37,212 nt of DNA from Clostridiales bacterium Firm_04. GTDB lineage: Bacteria; Bacillota; Clostridia; Oscillospirales; Ruminococcaceae. Position 1 is the stretch's first letter. Each line of letters begins with the position of its first letter. The notes under the pieces are model-generated. The model saw only the letters and a list, made by a program, of their open reading frames with translations. It did not search any database and was not told where the DNA came from. The stretch is taken from positions 1 to 37,212 of the forward strand of contig LVAJ01000043.1 in the NCBI GenBank assembly GCA_001603005.1, written 5' to 3'. Below, piece after piece: positions 11,579 through 19,361 of this stretch. The translations under genes were made by a program, and so were the position numbers.

Positions 11579-12329
11579 CGGATGAGGGCGTGTCTCCGGT
11601 GTACTTTTTGAACACGCGCGTGAAGTAATCGGGCGTCGAAAAACCGAGCAGTCGGCTGACTTCCAGCACCTTGAACTGCCCGCTTTCCAGCAGCCGCTTT
11701 GCATAACGGATCTGAAAGCCCTTGTAGAACTCGCCGAATGTCATGCCGAATTTGCTTTTGAAATACCGCCCAAAATAATCGCGGTTGAAGCCGAAATAAT
11801 CCGCCGCGATCTCCACCGTTGCGGTCTGCTGCTCCATTTTCAGCAGGAATGCACGCAGCTTTTCCAGAACCGGCTGCAATTCCGCAGCATCCGGCAGATC
11901 TGCAAGCGCATCCTCCGCAGCGAACCGGTATTCCGATTCGATCAGCTGTTCATGGATCATCGCAGCAGCTCGCGAAATTGCGGAAAGCAGATCCTCCGGC
12001 GGGATCGGCTCTGCCAGAAAGTCGATCGCACCGAGCAGAAAGCATTCGCGCATCCGCTGGGAATCGTCCTGCTCGCTCAGAATGATCGCGGGGATCCGGC
12101 AGTCCGCCGTACCGGTCAGCCGCAGCAGCTTTGCCGCGATAAATTCCGGCGCGCGGTTGATGCAGAGAAGGATATCATACTGCCGGCTCAGCACAAGACG
12201 CACCGCTTCATTGAGGCTCGCCGTGTACCTGCTGACCGTAAAATCGGTATCCTCCAGCACAGAACAGAGCTGATTCAGTTTTCTGTCAGAACGGCCGCCG
12301 GAATCCGCGACCAGTATTTGCAGCTTCAT
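11568..12329 (-). CDS. AraC-type regulator with degenerate receiver domain
   Basis: A 253-residue transcription regulator. Residues 1 to about 125 have receiver-domain topology (KLQILVADSGG..., YDILLCINRAPEF, IPAIILSEQDDSQRMRECF, GAIDFLAEPIPPEDLL), but the phospho-acceptor aspartate is replaced (LLCIN) and the usual KP is EP, so normal phosphorylation is unlikely. Residues about 155-253 form an AraC/XylS double helix-turn-helix (VEIAADYFGFNRDYFGRYFK, then VLEVSRLLGFSTPDYFTRVF). No histidine kinase is nearby. The start has AAAGGAGG seven bases upstream. Its leader carries a terminator-like hairpin right after the promoter. Position next to gdhA suggests a nitrogen-related target, unproven. Confidence 0.88.
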
Positions 12330-12349
12330 CTGAATCCTCCTTTCTGTGT

Positions 12350-12391
12350 AAAAAAAACAAGGCTGCTCCGCTTTTTTTCAGCGGAACAGCC
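12350..12391 (-). terminator. leader terminator/attenuator of the AraC-type gene
   Basis: GGCTGTTCCGCT and AGCGGAGCAGCC (12391-12380 with 12372-12361, one mismatch) enclose a 7-base A-rich loop, followed on the minus strand by TTGTTTTTTTT. It lies between the proximal promoter (12412-12440) and the ribosome site, with only about 12 bases of transcript before it. No other minus-strand gene reads into it, so it is best explained as an attenuator. Confidence 0.75.
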
Positions 12392-12411
12392 CCTTTGCTT
12401 TCCATGTCTGC

Positions 12412-12440
12412 ATTCTAGCATAACCGCCGCGGAAAGTCAA
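12412..12440 (-). promoter_or_regulatory. proximal promoter of the AraC-type gene
   Basis: Minus-strand TTGACT (12440-12435), 17-base spacer, TAGAAT (12417-12412). Confidence 0.7.
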
Positions 12441-12490
12441 TATTTCGCGGCAGAGTTGTCTGATTTTTAACGGGATAAGTCTTTTTTTTA

Positions 12491-12540
12491 CAACAAAAAC
12501 AATGCTGTGCGGCAGCGAATCCGCACACCGCACAGCATTG
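12491..12540 (-). terminator. second terminator-like hairpin upstream of the AraC-type gene
   Basis: A perfect 13-pair stem (CAATGCTGTGCGG, 12500-12512, with 12528-12540) and a 15-base loop; on the minus strand GTTTTTGTTG follows. The segment CCGCACA occurs twice in tandem (12521-12534), so an alternative 7-pair hairpin can form. The stretch 12330-12807 otherwise holds promoters and no convincing gene. Confidence 0.65.
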
Positions 12541-12588
12541 CTTTGTAAGGATGATGGCAGAGGTTATGGAGTTCCCTGCATCGCGTTT

Positions 12589-12617
12589 ATCATAGCATAA
12601 GCATGCCGCTGCCGCAA
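12589..12617 (-). promoter_or_regulatory. possible distal minus-strand promoter
   Basis: Minus-strand TTGCGG (12617-12612), 17-base spacer, TATGAT (12594-12589). Its transcript would meet the hairpin at 12500-12540 within about 90 bases, giving either a short RNA or an attenuated leader. Confidence 0.45.
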
Positions 12618-12732
12618 GAGCAAAAACCAAAGAGGTCGGAAATCTGACCGGTAAGCGCGGGAATTTGTATGGATCGGGAACCGGAAGCATCCGTCAAAAT
12701 TCTGCATGCGGCAGCATACGGCTGCACAAGGC

Positions 12733-12761
12733 TTGACAATCTCGGCGATTTGCAGTATACT
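12733..12761 (+). promoter_or_regulatory. promoter of pheST
   Basis: Perfect TTGACA (12733-12738), 17-base spacer, TATACT (12756-12761). The leader is only about 40 bases, too short for a T-box. Confidence 0.85.
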
Positions 12762-12807
12762 ATAGTGTGGAGTTTTCCGAAAAATCAAAGAGAGGAAGGT
12801 ATCGTCA

Positions 12808-13833
12808 ATGGAGAAGCAAATCAAGGCGATGCGGGAAAAAATCGAAGCCGCTGCCGCTGCCATTACCGATTCCAAAGAAATGTATCAGCTCCGGAAACAG
12901 TATCTGGATAACAAAGCAGGTCAGATCTCCGCGCTGATGAAGAATATGCGCGATCTTGCGCCGGAGGAGCGTCCGGCATTCGGCAAGATCGTCAATGAAC
13001 TGAAAACATGGGCGCTCGATTTCTTTACCGCGCAGGATGCCCGCCTCAAGGCTGCCGAGCTGGCAAAGAAAAATGCCGCCGAGCAGATCGACGTCACAAT
13101 GCCTGCGCCCGCAAACCGCTGCGGCGCACTGCACCCGAATACGCTGATCGCAAATGAGCTGATCGACATTTTCGCCGGCATGGGCTTCACGATCTTTGAA
13201 GGACCGGAAATCGAAAACGACTATTATAATTTTACCGCGCTGAATACCCCGAAGGATCATCCGGCGCGCGATATGCAGGATACTTTCTATGTCTCGCCGG
13301 AGCTGCTGCTCCGCACGCAGACCTCTGCCGGTCAGATCCGCGTCATGGAAAATGCCAAGCCGCCGATCAAGATTCTCTCCCCCGGCAAGGTGTTCCGCTC
13401 GGATGACGACGCAACGCATTCGCCGATGTTCTCGCAGATGGAAGGTCTCGTCGTCGATAAGGGCATCACGCTCTGCGATCTGCAGGGCATGCTCGACGTC
13501 TTTGCACAGAATGTCTTCGGCAAGGACGTCAGAACCCGTCTGCGCCCCAGCTATTTCCCGTTCACCGAGCCCTCTGTCGAAGTCGATGTCAGCTGCTTTG
13601 AATGCGGCGGCAAGGGCTGCCGGCTCTGCAAGGATACCGGCTGGATCGAAGTGCTCGGCGCAGGTATGGTCAACCGCAAGGTGCTCGAAAACTGCGGCAT
13701 TGATCCGGATGTCTACACCGGATTTGCATTCGGCATGGGCATCGAGCGTATCGCAATGCTGAAATACGGCATCCCGAATATCAAGATGCTGTTTGAATCG
13801 GATGTGCGCGTGCTCTCGCAGTTCCACGAATAA
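12808..13833 (+). CDS. pheS: phenylalanine-tRNA ligase, alpha subunit
   Basis: Catalytic subunit of the alpha2-beta2 enzyme that charges tRNA-Phe. The 341-residue length is normal. The N-terminal coiled coil (about residues 1-85) contacts tRNA; the class II catalytic core follows with [19 protein letters not shown], motif 2 ([18 protein letters not shown]) and the phenylalanine-pocket and motif 3 segments ([32 protein letters not shown]). An extra [12 protein letters not shown] cysteine cluster near residue 265 is common in Firmicute PheS. The start follows AGAGGAAGG. pheT follows after 58 bases. Confidence 0.97.
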   Translation: MEKQIKAMREKIEAAAAAITDSKEMYQLRKQYLDNKAGQISALMKNMRDLAPEERPAFGKIVNELKTWALDFFTAQDARLKAAELAKKNAAEQIDVTMPAPANRCGALHPNTLIANELIDIFAGMGFTIFEGPEIENDYYNFTALNTPKDHPARDMQDTFYVSPELLLRTQTSAGQIRVMENAKPPIKILSPGKVFRSDDDATHSPMFSQMEGLVVDKGITLCDLQGMLDVFAQNVFGKDVRTRLRPSYFPFTEPSVEVDVSCFECGGKGCRLCKDTGWIEVLGAGMVNRKVLENCGIDPDVYTGFAFGMGIERIAMLKYGIPNIKMLFESDVRVLSQFHE

Positions 13834-13891
13834 TACCGGTATGCCGGAAACGGCTGCCTTTTCCATAAATAAATGAAAGGAACTAATAACG

Positions 13892-16327
13892 ATGATCGTT
13901 CCATTGAGTTGGTTAAAGGAATATGTTGATATTGATGTTACGCCGCAGGAGCTTGAAACAAAGCTTTTTGACTGCGGATTCGAGGTCGAAACGCTGACGG
14001 AGCTCGGCGCGGAAATCTCCGGCGTGGTTGTCGGTCTGGTCGAACAGTGCGAGCCGATCCCCGAAACACATCTTTCCGTGTGTCAGGTGGACTGCGGCGA
14101 ACACGGAAAATTCCAGATCTGCTGCGGCGCCGATAATGTCAGAGCGGGCGGCAAATACCCCGCTGCACTGGTCGGCGCACAGGTCTATGCGACTGCAAAG
14201 GATCATGTGACGATCGAAGGCACCATGAAGATCAAAAAGGGCAAGCTCAAGGGCTTTGAGTCGCAGGGTATGCTCTGCTCCGGCATCGAGATCGGTCTGA
14301 ACGAGGATCTCTATCCGGGCGCAGAATACTGCGGACTGCTCGTTCTGCCGGATGATGCGCCGGTCGGTGCGGATATTAAGCCGATCGTCGGGCTGGATGA
14401 CTGGATGTACGATATCTCGATCACTGCAAACCGTCCGGACTGCATGAGCGTGCTCGGCATCGCAAGAGAGGTCGCAGCAGCACTCGGCAAACCGCTGAAA
14501 ATGCCCGCTGTGGACTACAAAACCGACGGCACAACGCTCGGCGGCTTCAAGGTCACGGTCGAGGACGCAGACCTCTGCCCGCGCTATCAGGCGCACTATG
14601 TCCGCAATGTGAAGATCGCGCAGTCTCCTGCATGGATGCGCCGCCGTCTGGCACTGGTCGGCATCCGCTCGATCTCCAATATCGTTGATATCACGAATTA
14701 TGTGCTGAAAGAGATCGGTCAGCCGATGCATGCATTCGATCTCCGTCAGCTGGAAGAAAAGCAGATCATCGTCCGCAGAGCAAAGCAGGACGAAACGATC
14801 GTGACGCTCGATGAAAAGGAATTCAAGCTGAATCCGAACAATCTCGTGATCTGCGACGGCAGGAAGCCTGTTGCGCTTGCGGGTATCATGGGCGGTCTGA
14901 ACTCCGAGATCAAGGACGACACAACGGATGTGGTCTTTGAATCGGCAAAGTTCATGCGCGACAATGTCCGCAAGACGTCCCGTGCGCTCGGTCAGCATTC
15001 CGACAGCTCTCAGCGCTTTGAAAAGGGCGTGGATGAATACGCAACGCAACTCGGTCTGAAGCGCGCGCTGCATCTGATCGATGAGCTCGGCTGCGGTTCC
15101 GTGACCGATTCGGGCTATGCAGAGGCGGTCTCTGCGGATCCGGCGGCAACCCGTCCGCTGACAGTCTCGATCGCGCAGATCAATGCACTGCTCGGCATCA
15201 CCGTGCCGGACGGCGAGATCCTGCGCATCCTCAAAAATCTCGATTTTGCACCGTCCATTGACGGCGACAAGCTGAGCATGCAGGTTCCGCCCTATCGCGA
15301 GGACATCGAAAATGCCCCCGATATCGCAGAGGAGCTGATCCGCATGTACGGATACAGCCACATCATCCCGACCTTCCTCGCTGCCGCATCCGTCACGAAC
15401 GGCGGCAGAAATACCGAACAGAACAGCATCCTCAAATTGAAGCGCACCCTCGCTGCACAGGGACTTTACGAGGCGATCCACTATTCGTTCTATTCCCCGA
15501 AGGATCTCGATCTGCTGCGCATCCCGCAGGATGCTCCGCAGAGACAGGCGATCCGCATTCTGAACCCGATCTCCGAGGATCTCTCGATCATGCGCACGAT
15601 GCTGGCACCGTCCATGCTGAATGCGGTCATCCGCAATGTGCGCCGCGGCAATGATGCGGGCGGTCTGTTCGAGATCGCAAAGACCTATCATTCCGCTGAC
15701 GAGCATCCGTCCGAGCAGCCCGAGGAGCGCGAGGCGCTGTCGATCGGTCTGTTTGACGGCGGCAAGATCGGCTTCTTCGACGGCAAGGCGGTGCTCGAAG
15801 CACTCGCAGAGGCATTCCGCCTGACGTTCACCTACAAAAAGCCGGAAGATCCTGCAAAGTATCCGTTCCTGCATCCGGGCATGTGCGCGGTCGTTTCGCT
15901 GGACGGTCAGGAGATCGGCTGGATCGGCATGCTGGCACATGACCTCACCGATGCAGAGGTGCCGGAGCACGCAGTCTGCCTTGCAGAGCTCGATCTGACC
16001 GCGCTGCGTCCGTTCCTGAGCAAGCCGGTCGCATTCGAGATGCTGCCGAAATATCCGGTCGAGCAGAGAGACATTGCGCTGCTGGTCGGCGAGGATGTGA
16101 TCTGTGCAGACCTCGAAGCCTGCATGAAGCGCTCCTGCAAGTCGCTGAACCGCGTGCAGCTGTTCGACGTCTACAAGGGCAAGCAGATCGAAGCAGGCAA
16201 GCAGTCGCTCGCGTTCTCGCTCTGGTTCCGCAGCGATGACCATGCGCTGACCGACAAGGAGCTCGATCAGTTCGTTGCGAAGATCCTCAAAAATCTCGGC
16301 AAGGAATTTGAAGCAACGCAGAGATAA
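13892..16327 (+). CDS. pheT: phenylalanine-tRNA ligase, beta subunit
   Basis: Structural and editing subunit of the PheRS heterotetramer; it hydrolyses mischarged Tyr-tRNA-Phe. The 811-residue product has the full bacterial domain order: the starting MIVPLSWLKEYVDIDVTPQE, an EMAP-type tRNA-binding OB fold (about residues 40-150, LSVCQVDCGEHGKFQICCGA), the B3/B4 editing domain with ITANRPDCMSVLGIAREVAA at its edge, B5 (about 405-475), the catalytic-like core, and a C-terminal anticodon-binding ferredoxin-fold domain (about 718-811, PKYPVEQRDIALLVGE). The start has AAAGGAA upstream. It is cotranscribed with pheS and ends at a hairpin. Confidence 0.97.
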   Translation: MIVPLSWLKEYVDIDVTPQELETKLFDCGFEVETLTELGAEISGVVVGLVEQCEPIPETHLSVCQVDCGEHGKFQICCGADNVRAGGKYPAALVGAQVYATAKDHVTIEGTMKIKKGKLKGFESQGMLCSGIEIGLNEDLYPGAEYCGLLVLPDDAPVGADIKPIVGLDDWMYDISITANRPDCMSVLGIAREVAAALGKPLKMPAVDYKTDGTTLGGFKVTVEDADLCPRYQAHYVRNVKIAQSPAWMRRRLALVGIRSISNIVDITNYVLKEIGQPMHAFDLRQLEEKQIIVRRAKQDETIVTLDEKEFKLNPNNLVICDGRKPVALAGIMGGLNSEIKDDTTDVVFESAKFMRDNVRKTSRALGQHSDSSQRFEKGVDEYATQLGLKRALHLIDELGCGSVTDSGYAEAVSADPAATRPLTVSIAQINALLGITVPDGEILRILKNLDFAPSIDGDKLSMQVPPYREDIENAPDIAEELIRMYGYSHIIPTFLAAASVTNGGRNTEQNSILKLKRTLAAQGLYEAIHYSFYSPKDLDLLRIPQDAPQRQAIRILNPISEDLSIMRTMLAPSMLNAVIRNVRRGNDAGGLFEIAKTYHSADEHPSEQPEEREALSIGLFDGGKIGFFDGKAVLEALAEAFRLTFTYKKPEDPAKYPFLHPGMCAVVSLDGQEIGWIGMLAHDLTDAEVPEHAVCLAELDLTALRPFLSKPVAFEMLPKYPVEQRDIALLVGEDVICADLEACMKRSCKSLNRVQLFDVYKGKQIEAGKQSLAFSLWFRSDDHALTDKELDQFVAKILKNLGKEFEATQR

Positions 16328-16356
16328 TACAAGAAACGGCAGATACCCGTTCAAAA

Positions 16357-16393
16357 AATGCCCCGAAGCGTGTTCAAAGCGCCTCGGGGCATT
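16357..16393 (+). terminator. terminator after pheT, probably bidirectional
   Basis: AATGCCCCGA (16357-16366) pairs with TCGGGGCATT (16384-16393). The U-run is weak on the plus strand but strong (AATTTTTT type) on the minus strand, so it may stop transcription from both sides. Confidence 0.7.
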
Positions 16394-16417
16394 GTGCATT
16401 CATAAGATTCAATTTTA

Positions 16418-16448
16418 CAACAAAACCGCCTGACGGATCAGACGGTTT
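16418..16448 (-). terminator. terminator after the DUF3267 gene
   Basis: AAACCG-CTGA (16423-16433) pairs with TCAG-CGGTTT (16438-16448), with one mismatch and a 4-base loop; on the minus strand TTTGTTG follows. It lies just past the minus-strand stop at 16457. Confidence 0.65.
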
Positions 16449-16456
16449 GCATGCTG

Positions 16457-17089
16457 TTATTCGGTTGTTTCCTGCGGACGTACAAACGCATAACATCCGC
16501 ATTCGGTCGGATGATCGAGCAGTCTTGCGCGCACCTTGAAATATTTCAGGATCACCAGCGCGATCGCAAGGTCACCGCCCGCGAGCAGAATATTATACAG
16601 CGCGATGAAGAATACGGTCGGCCCGCCCGTCAGGACAGCGAGCGCCGCCGGAATAAAACCGAGCACCGTGACAGGCAGCAGCAGCCCTGCATAATACTGC
16701 TTGACCGTGAGCGCCTCGCGGCAGTGACAGTAAGGCGTCAGCGTGCGCATCGCAAACCCGAAGCAGATGCTTTTCCATTTCCGTTTGCAGAAGCTGTACC
16801 AGCCGAGCCCGTGCAGGCATTCATGTACCGGTATCGACAAAATCAGAACCGCGATCACAAACAGCTGATTGTGCCGGATCGCCTCGATCGCCTTCAAAAT
16901 GCTGTGCTGTCCGCCGTATGCCCAGACAACCACCGCACATGCCGGAACCGACAGCAGAAAGACCATCAGATTCGCTTTCAGCATGGACACGGTCGCATCC
17001 TCAAACTGATACCCCTGCTGCTCCATCTCTGCCCGTAATTTTGCGGATTCCTCCGTGCGCTCCTGCACGATTTCCTTTGTGCTTTTCAT
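16457..17089 (-). CDS. DUF3267-type membrane protein, putative zinc peptidase
   Basis: A 210-residue membrane protein with four or five hydrophobic segments. The motif IPVHECLHGLGWY near residue 90 is an HExxH zinc-binding signature in a membrane context, as in the DUF3267 family, predicted to be intramembrane or membrane-linked metallopeptidases. Substrate unknown. Two ATGs occur six bases apart; the second (17089) is chosen because the GAGGGA ribosome site lies directly against the first. That site overlaps the mntP stop, so the gene is coupled to mntP. The pairing with a manganese exporter may be chance or reflect metal-linked membrane homeostasis. Confidence 0.82.
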   Translation of the reverse strand: MKSTKEIVQERTEESAKLRAEMEQQGYQFEDATVSMLKANLMVFLLSVPACAVVVWAYGGQHSILKAIEAIRHNQLFVIAVLILSIPVHECLHGLGWYSFCKRKWKSICFGFAMRTLTPYCHCREALTVKQYYAGLLLPVTVLGFIPAALAVLTGGPTVFFIALYNILLAGGDLAIALVILKYFKVRARLLDHPTECGCYAFVRPQETTE

Positions 17090-17099
17090 GTTCATTCCC

Positions 17100-17687
17100 T
17101 CAACGAAGCAAGTGCGTCAGAAAGATTTCCAGTCCGATCCCGATGAGGAGCACACCGCCGAAGACGGTTGCTTTTCCGGCAAGCTTCATGCCTGCCTTCT
17201 TTCCGATGAAAATGCCGGAGATACAGATCACAAATGTGACTGCCGCGATGATCAGCGCAGCCTCCAGTGCATGCCAGACATCGTAATCTGCGATCGTAAA
17301 GCCCACGGAAAGCGCGTCGATCGACGTTGCAATGCCCTGCAGCAGCAGCGCACCGATCCCGAGCGAAGACACTCTGCCCGATTCCGGCAGCGTTTTACAT
17401 CGGATACCCTCAACAACCATTTTTCCGCCGATCGCCGCCAGCAGCACCAGCGCGATCCACGGGATCATTTTCTCGAAGGCGCGGAAATGCTCCGCGATCG
17501 TATGCACACATACCCAGCCAAGCATCGGCATTGCTGCCTGAAATCCGGCAAATACCCCCGCAATGCCGGCAGCTTTCCCCGAGCGCATTTTCGGCTCATG
17601 CAGTCCGTTTGCAAGTGATACCGTGAAAGCGTCCATTGCCAGACCGGCACCGAGCAGGATCGAGTTCAGAATAAAAATCAGCGACAT
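17100..17687 (-). CDS. mntP: putative manganese efflux pump MntP
   Basis: A 195-residue inner-membrane protein of the MntP (DUF204) family, which exports Mn2+. Six membrane helices and the family's internal repeat are visible: GLAMDAFTVSLANGL near residue 14 and ATSIDALSVGFTIADYD near residue 120, each with the conserved membrane aspartate. The start has GGAAGGG upstream with 11 bases of spacing. The gene has a strong promoter and a short leader with a 9-pair hairpin just before the ribosome site. A second promoter and a structured region lie further upstream. Many mntP genes carry a yybP-ykoY manganese riboswitch; I could not recognise that motif here. Confidence 0.93.
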   Translation of the reverse strand: MSLIFILNSILLGAGLAMDAFTVSLANGLHEPKMRSGKAAGIAGVFAGFQAAMPMLGWVCVHTIAEHFRAFEKMIPWIALVLLAAIGGKMVVEGIRCKTLPESGRVSSLGIGALLLQGIATSIDALSVGFTIADYDVWHALEAALIIAAVTFVICISGIFIGKKAGMKLAGKATVFGGVLLIGIGLEIFLTHLLR

Positions 17688-17705
17688 AATTGCATAAACC
17701 CTTCC

Positions 17706-17728
17706 GCATACCGACAGATTCGGTATGC
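17706..17728 (-). promoter_or_regulatory. leader hairpin in front of mntP
   Basis: GCATACCGA and TCGGTATGC form a perfect 9-pair stem with a 5-base loop, ending just before the GGAAGGG ribosome site of mntP. No U-run follows, so an effect on translation initiation or mRNA stability is more likely than termination. Function inferred. Confidence 0.5.
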
Positions 17729-17734
17729 TCCGTC

Positions 17735-17763
17735 ATTATACCACAGAATAAGCGGAAAGTCAA
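17735..17763 (-). promoter_or_regulatory. promoter of mntP
   Basis: Minus-strand TTGACT (17763-17758), 17-base spacer, perfect TATAAT (17740-17735). It gives a leader of about 40 bases. Confidence 0.85.
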
Positions 17764-17770
17764 GCGAGCA

Positions 17771-17808
17771 CAAAGAAGCCTTCTCATCACGGTGAGAAGG
17801 CTTCTTTG
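17771..17808 (-). terminator. strong hairpin ending the upstream structured transcript
   Basis: A perfect 16-pair stem (CAAAGAAGCCTTCTCA with its complement) and a 6-base loop. The arms end in CTTCTTTG, but no long U-run follows on either strand. It sits between the distal promoter (17922-17950) and the mntP promoter. Strand is assigned from that promoter. Confidence 0.6.
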
Positions 17809-17915
17809 TTTACGGGTAAATTCGAGAGGGCGATTGATTTATCTTTTGAGAAAGGGCGGGCACGGATAAATCAATTTATGGAGGAAAGGATGGATGCCGT
17901 AGCTTTGCTCGCCTT
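17771..17915 (-). ncRNA. candidate structured RNA or long mntP leader, unidentified
   Basis: The stretch 17688-18031 has no convincing gene. From the minus-strand promoter at 17922-17950 a transcript of about 145 bases would run to the hairpin at 17771-17808. It contains GGCG (near its 5' end) able to pair with CGCC, enclosing an ATTGATTTATC/GATAAATCAAT helix of 11 pairs around a 21-base loop. The segments fit a closed multi-helix fold. I could not match it to yybP-ykoY, GEMM or another riboswitch class by eye. It could be a small RNA, an mntP leader, or neither. Confidence 0.35.
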
Positions 17916-17921
17916 AACTGT

Positions 17922-17950
17922 ATTATATCAAATTTGCCCAAATCCGTCAA
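17922..17950 (-). promoter_or_regulatory. promoter of the structured intergenic transcript
   Basis: Minus-strand TTGACG (17950-17945), 17-base spacer, perfect TATAAT (17927-17922). No reading frame starts within 200 bases downstream. Confidence 0.7.
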
Positions 17951-18031
17951 GGGGAAAAAACGAATTTCATAAAAATCAGCATCTTACATAAGTTTCAAGA
18001 AAAATACTTGTATAAAATGCCAATGCTTATA

Positions 18032-19189
18032 CTATCTGTATTTTGAAAATACCTTAAATAACGCATTTTTTATACGCAGAATCATATTTTTTGTGTCCTG
18101 ATCCGGTTCCTGCTGTGCAATTTCAACAGCAGAACAGAGCGGCAGCCGTGCAATTTCAACATTCCCGTTCCGGTACACCGCTGTTCCGACGGCTTCCCCC
18201 TTCTCAACAGGAGCCGTCAGGAACGGCGGCAGCAGCACCGTCATCTCACATTCCGGCGGAACACCCCGCCATGCGGTCAGCGAAAGCGGCTCCCGCAGAT
18301 AGAGCTGCGCAGCGGTTTCGGTGCCGCCCTCGACCGGTACCGCCGGCAGATCCGGCAGCGGCAGCGAATAGGGCTGCGCCTGTGCAAAGCCGTAATCGTA
18401 GAGCGCTTCATGATCCGCCCAGTCATTGCGGTCGAACAGCGTCACGCAGATCAGCGTCCGGTCGTCCCGCTCTGCCGCACTGACCAGACAGCGGCCTGCC
18501 GCATCGGTAAAGCCCGTTTTCACGCCGATCACAGTCTCATCCATGCCGAGCAGCTTGTTCGTATTGGTCAGCGTGCGCAGATAGGGCGGATTCCCGAAGC
18601 ACAGGCTCATGGTTTCCTTCGCGCAGATCTCCGCAAAATCCGCATTCCGCAGCGCTTCCCGCGCGAGCAGCGCCATATCATGCGCAGAGGCGCCGTGTCC
18701 TTCCGCATCCAGCCCCGAAGGCGACGCAAAGCAGGTGTGCGTCATGCCGAGCTGTGCCGCGCGGTGATTCATCATCCGCAGAAAATCGGGGATATTCCCC
18801 GCAACCGCGACCGCAGCCGCATTCGCCGCATCATTCCCCGAAGGCAGCAGCATGCCGATGCAGAGCGCCCGCTTTGTCACGGTATCCCCCGCCTGCAAGC
18901 CCATCGACGAGCCTTCGACCTGGATCGCCTCGCTGTCCACTGCAAAAGGCGTATCGAGATCGCCGCTTTCCAGTGTCAGCAGCGTCGTCATGATCTTGGT
19001 CGTGCTTGCCATCGGGCGTTTTTCCTCTGCATGATCGCCGCAGACGATCTGTCCGGACTGCGCATCCATCAGCACGAATGCCTTTGCGGATATCTCCGGC
19101 ACATCGGCAGAGACCTGCTCCGCCGGCAGCAGCAGGACGGTCATCAGCATGGCAAAGCCCGCTGCCAGCATCCGAAGCCTGTTTCGCAT
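18032..19189 (-). CDS. D-alanyl-D-alanine carboxypeptidase (DacA/DacF type)
   Basis: Low-molecular-weight penicillin-binding protein that trims the terminal D-Ala from peptidoglycan stem peptides outside the cell. The 385-residue product has a Sec signal peptide (hydrophobic core within residues 8-22, cleavage after about AEQVSA), then all three serine-peptidase S11 motifs: S62-T-T-K65 (nucleophile serine), S117-G-N119 and K224-T-G226. A C-terminal beta domain follows, ending in a basic amphipathic segment (MILRIKNALFKVFSKYR), usual for membrane attachment. The ATG at 19189 is chosen over upstream codons because AAAGGGGG precedes it by seven bases. In spore-formers such genes act in vegetative wall or cortex maturation; which applies here cannot be told. 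No clear promoter or U-rich terminator was found. Confidence 0.93.
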   Translation of the reverse strand: MRNRLRMLAAGFAMLMTVLLLPAEQVSADVPEISAKAFVLMDAQSGQIVCGDHAEEKRPMASTTKIMTTLLTLESGDLDTPFAVDSEAIQVEGSSMGLQAGDTVTKRALCIGMLLPSGNDAANAAAVAVAGNIPDFLRMMNHRAAQLGMTHTCFASPSGLDAEGHGASAHDMALLAREALRNADFAEICAKETMSLCFGNPPYLRTLTNTNKLLGMDETVIGVKTGFTDAAGRCLVSAAERDDRTLICVTLFDRNDWADHEALYDYGFAQAQPYSLPLPDLPAVPVEGGTETAAQLYLREPLSLTAWRGVPPECEMTVLLPPFLTAPVEKGEAVGTAVYRNGNVEIARLPLCSAVEIAQQEPDQDTKNMILRIKNALFKVFSKYR

Positions 19190-19243
19190 TGCAGCGCCCC
19201 CTTTCTGTTTCATCCTATGCACGCGCACGGATTTTCAGAACGC

Positions 19244-19272
19244 AAAAACCCTGCACGCTTGCGCGCACAGGG
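19244..19272 (-). terminator. terminator upstream of dacA, after the anchored protein
   Basis: On the minus strand CCCTGTGCGC and GCGTGCAGGG pair around a GCAA loop (two G-T wobbles), followed by TTTTT. It ends the transcript of the membrane-anchored protein gene. A separate hairpin (CTGCCGG/CCGGCAG, 19323-19341) lies between that gene's stop and this terminator. Confidence 0.8.
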
Positions 19273-19361
19273 CATTGCAGAAGGAATAGAGGAAGTTTCA
19301 TGGAAATAGGCTCATTCATGTTCTGCCGGTTCTTCCGGCAGCGCCGCAGATGATCCGGAAA

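Noticed and set aside
12762..12807. T-box riboswitch before pheS
   Set aside because: The leader from the clear promoter is about 40 bases and lacks the T-box sequence and terminator.
17688..17950. yybP-ykoY manganese riboswitch of mntP
   Set aside because: Expected from gene identity, but the conserved 5' and 3' sequence blocks of that class could not be found by eye.
17806..17991. 61-codon plus-strand frame upstream of mntP
   Set aside because: No matching promoter or conserved features; it lies over the structured minus-strand element.
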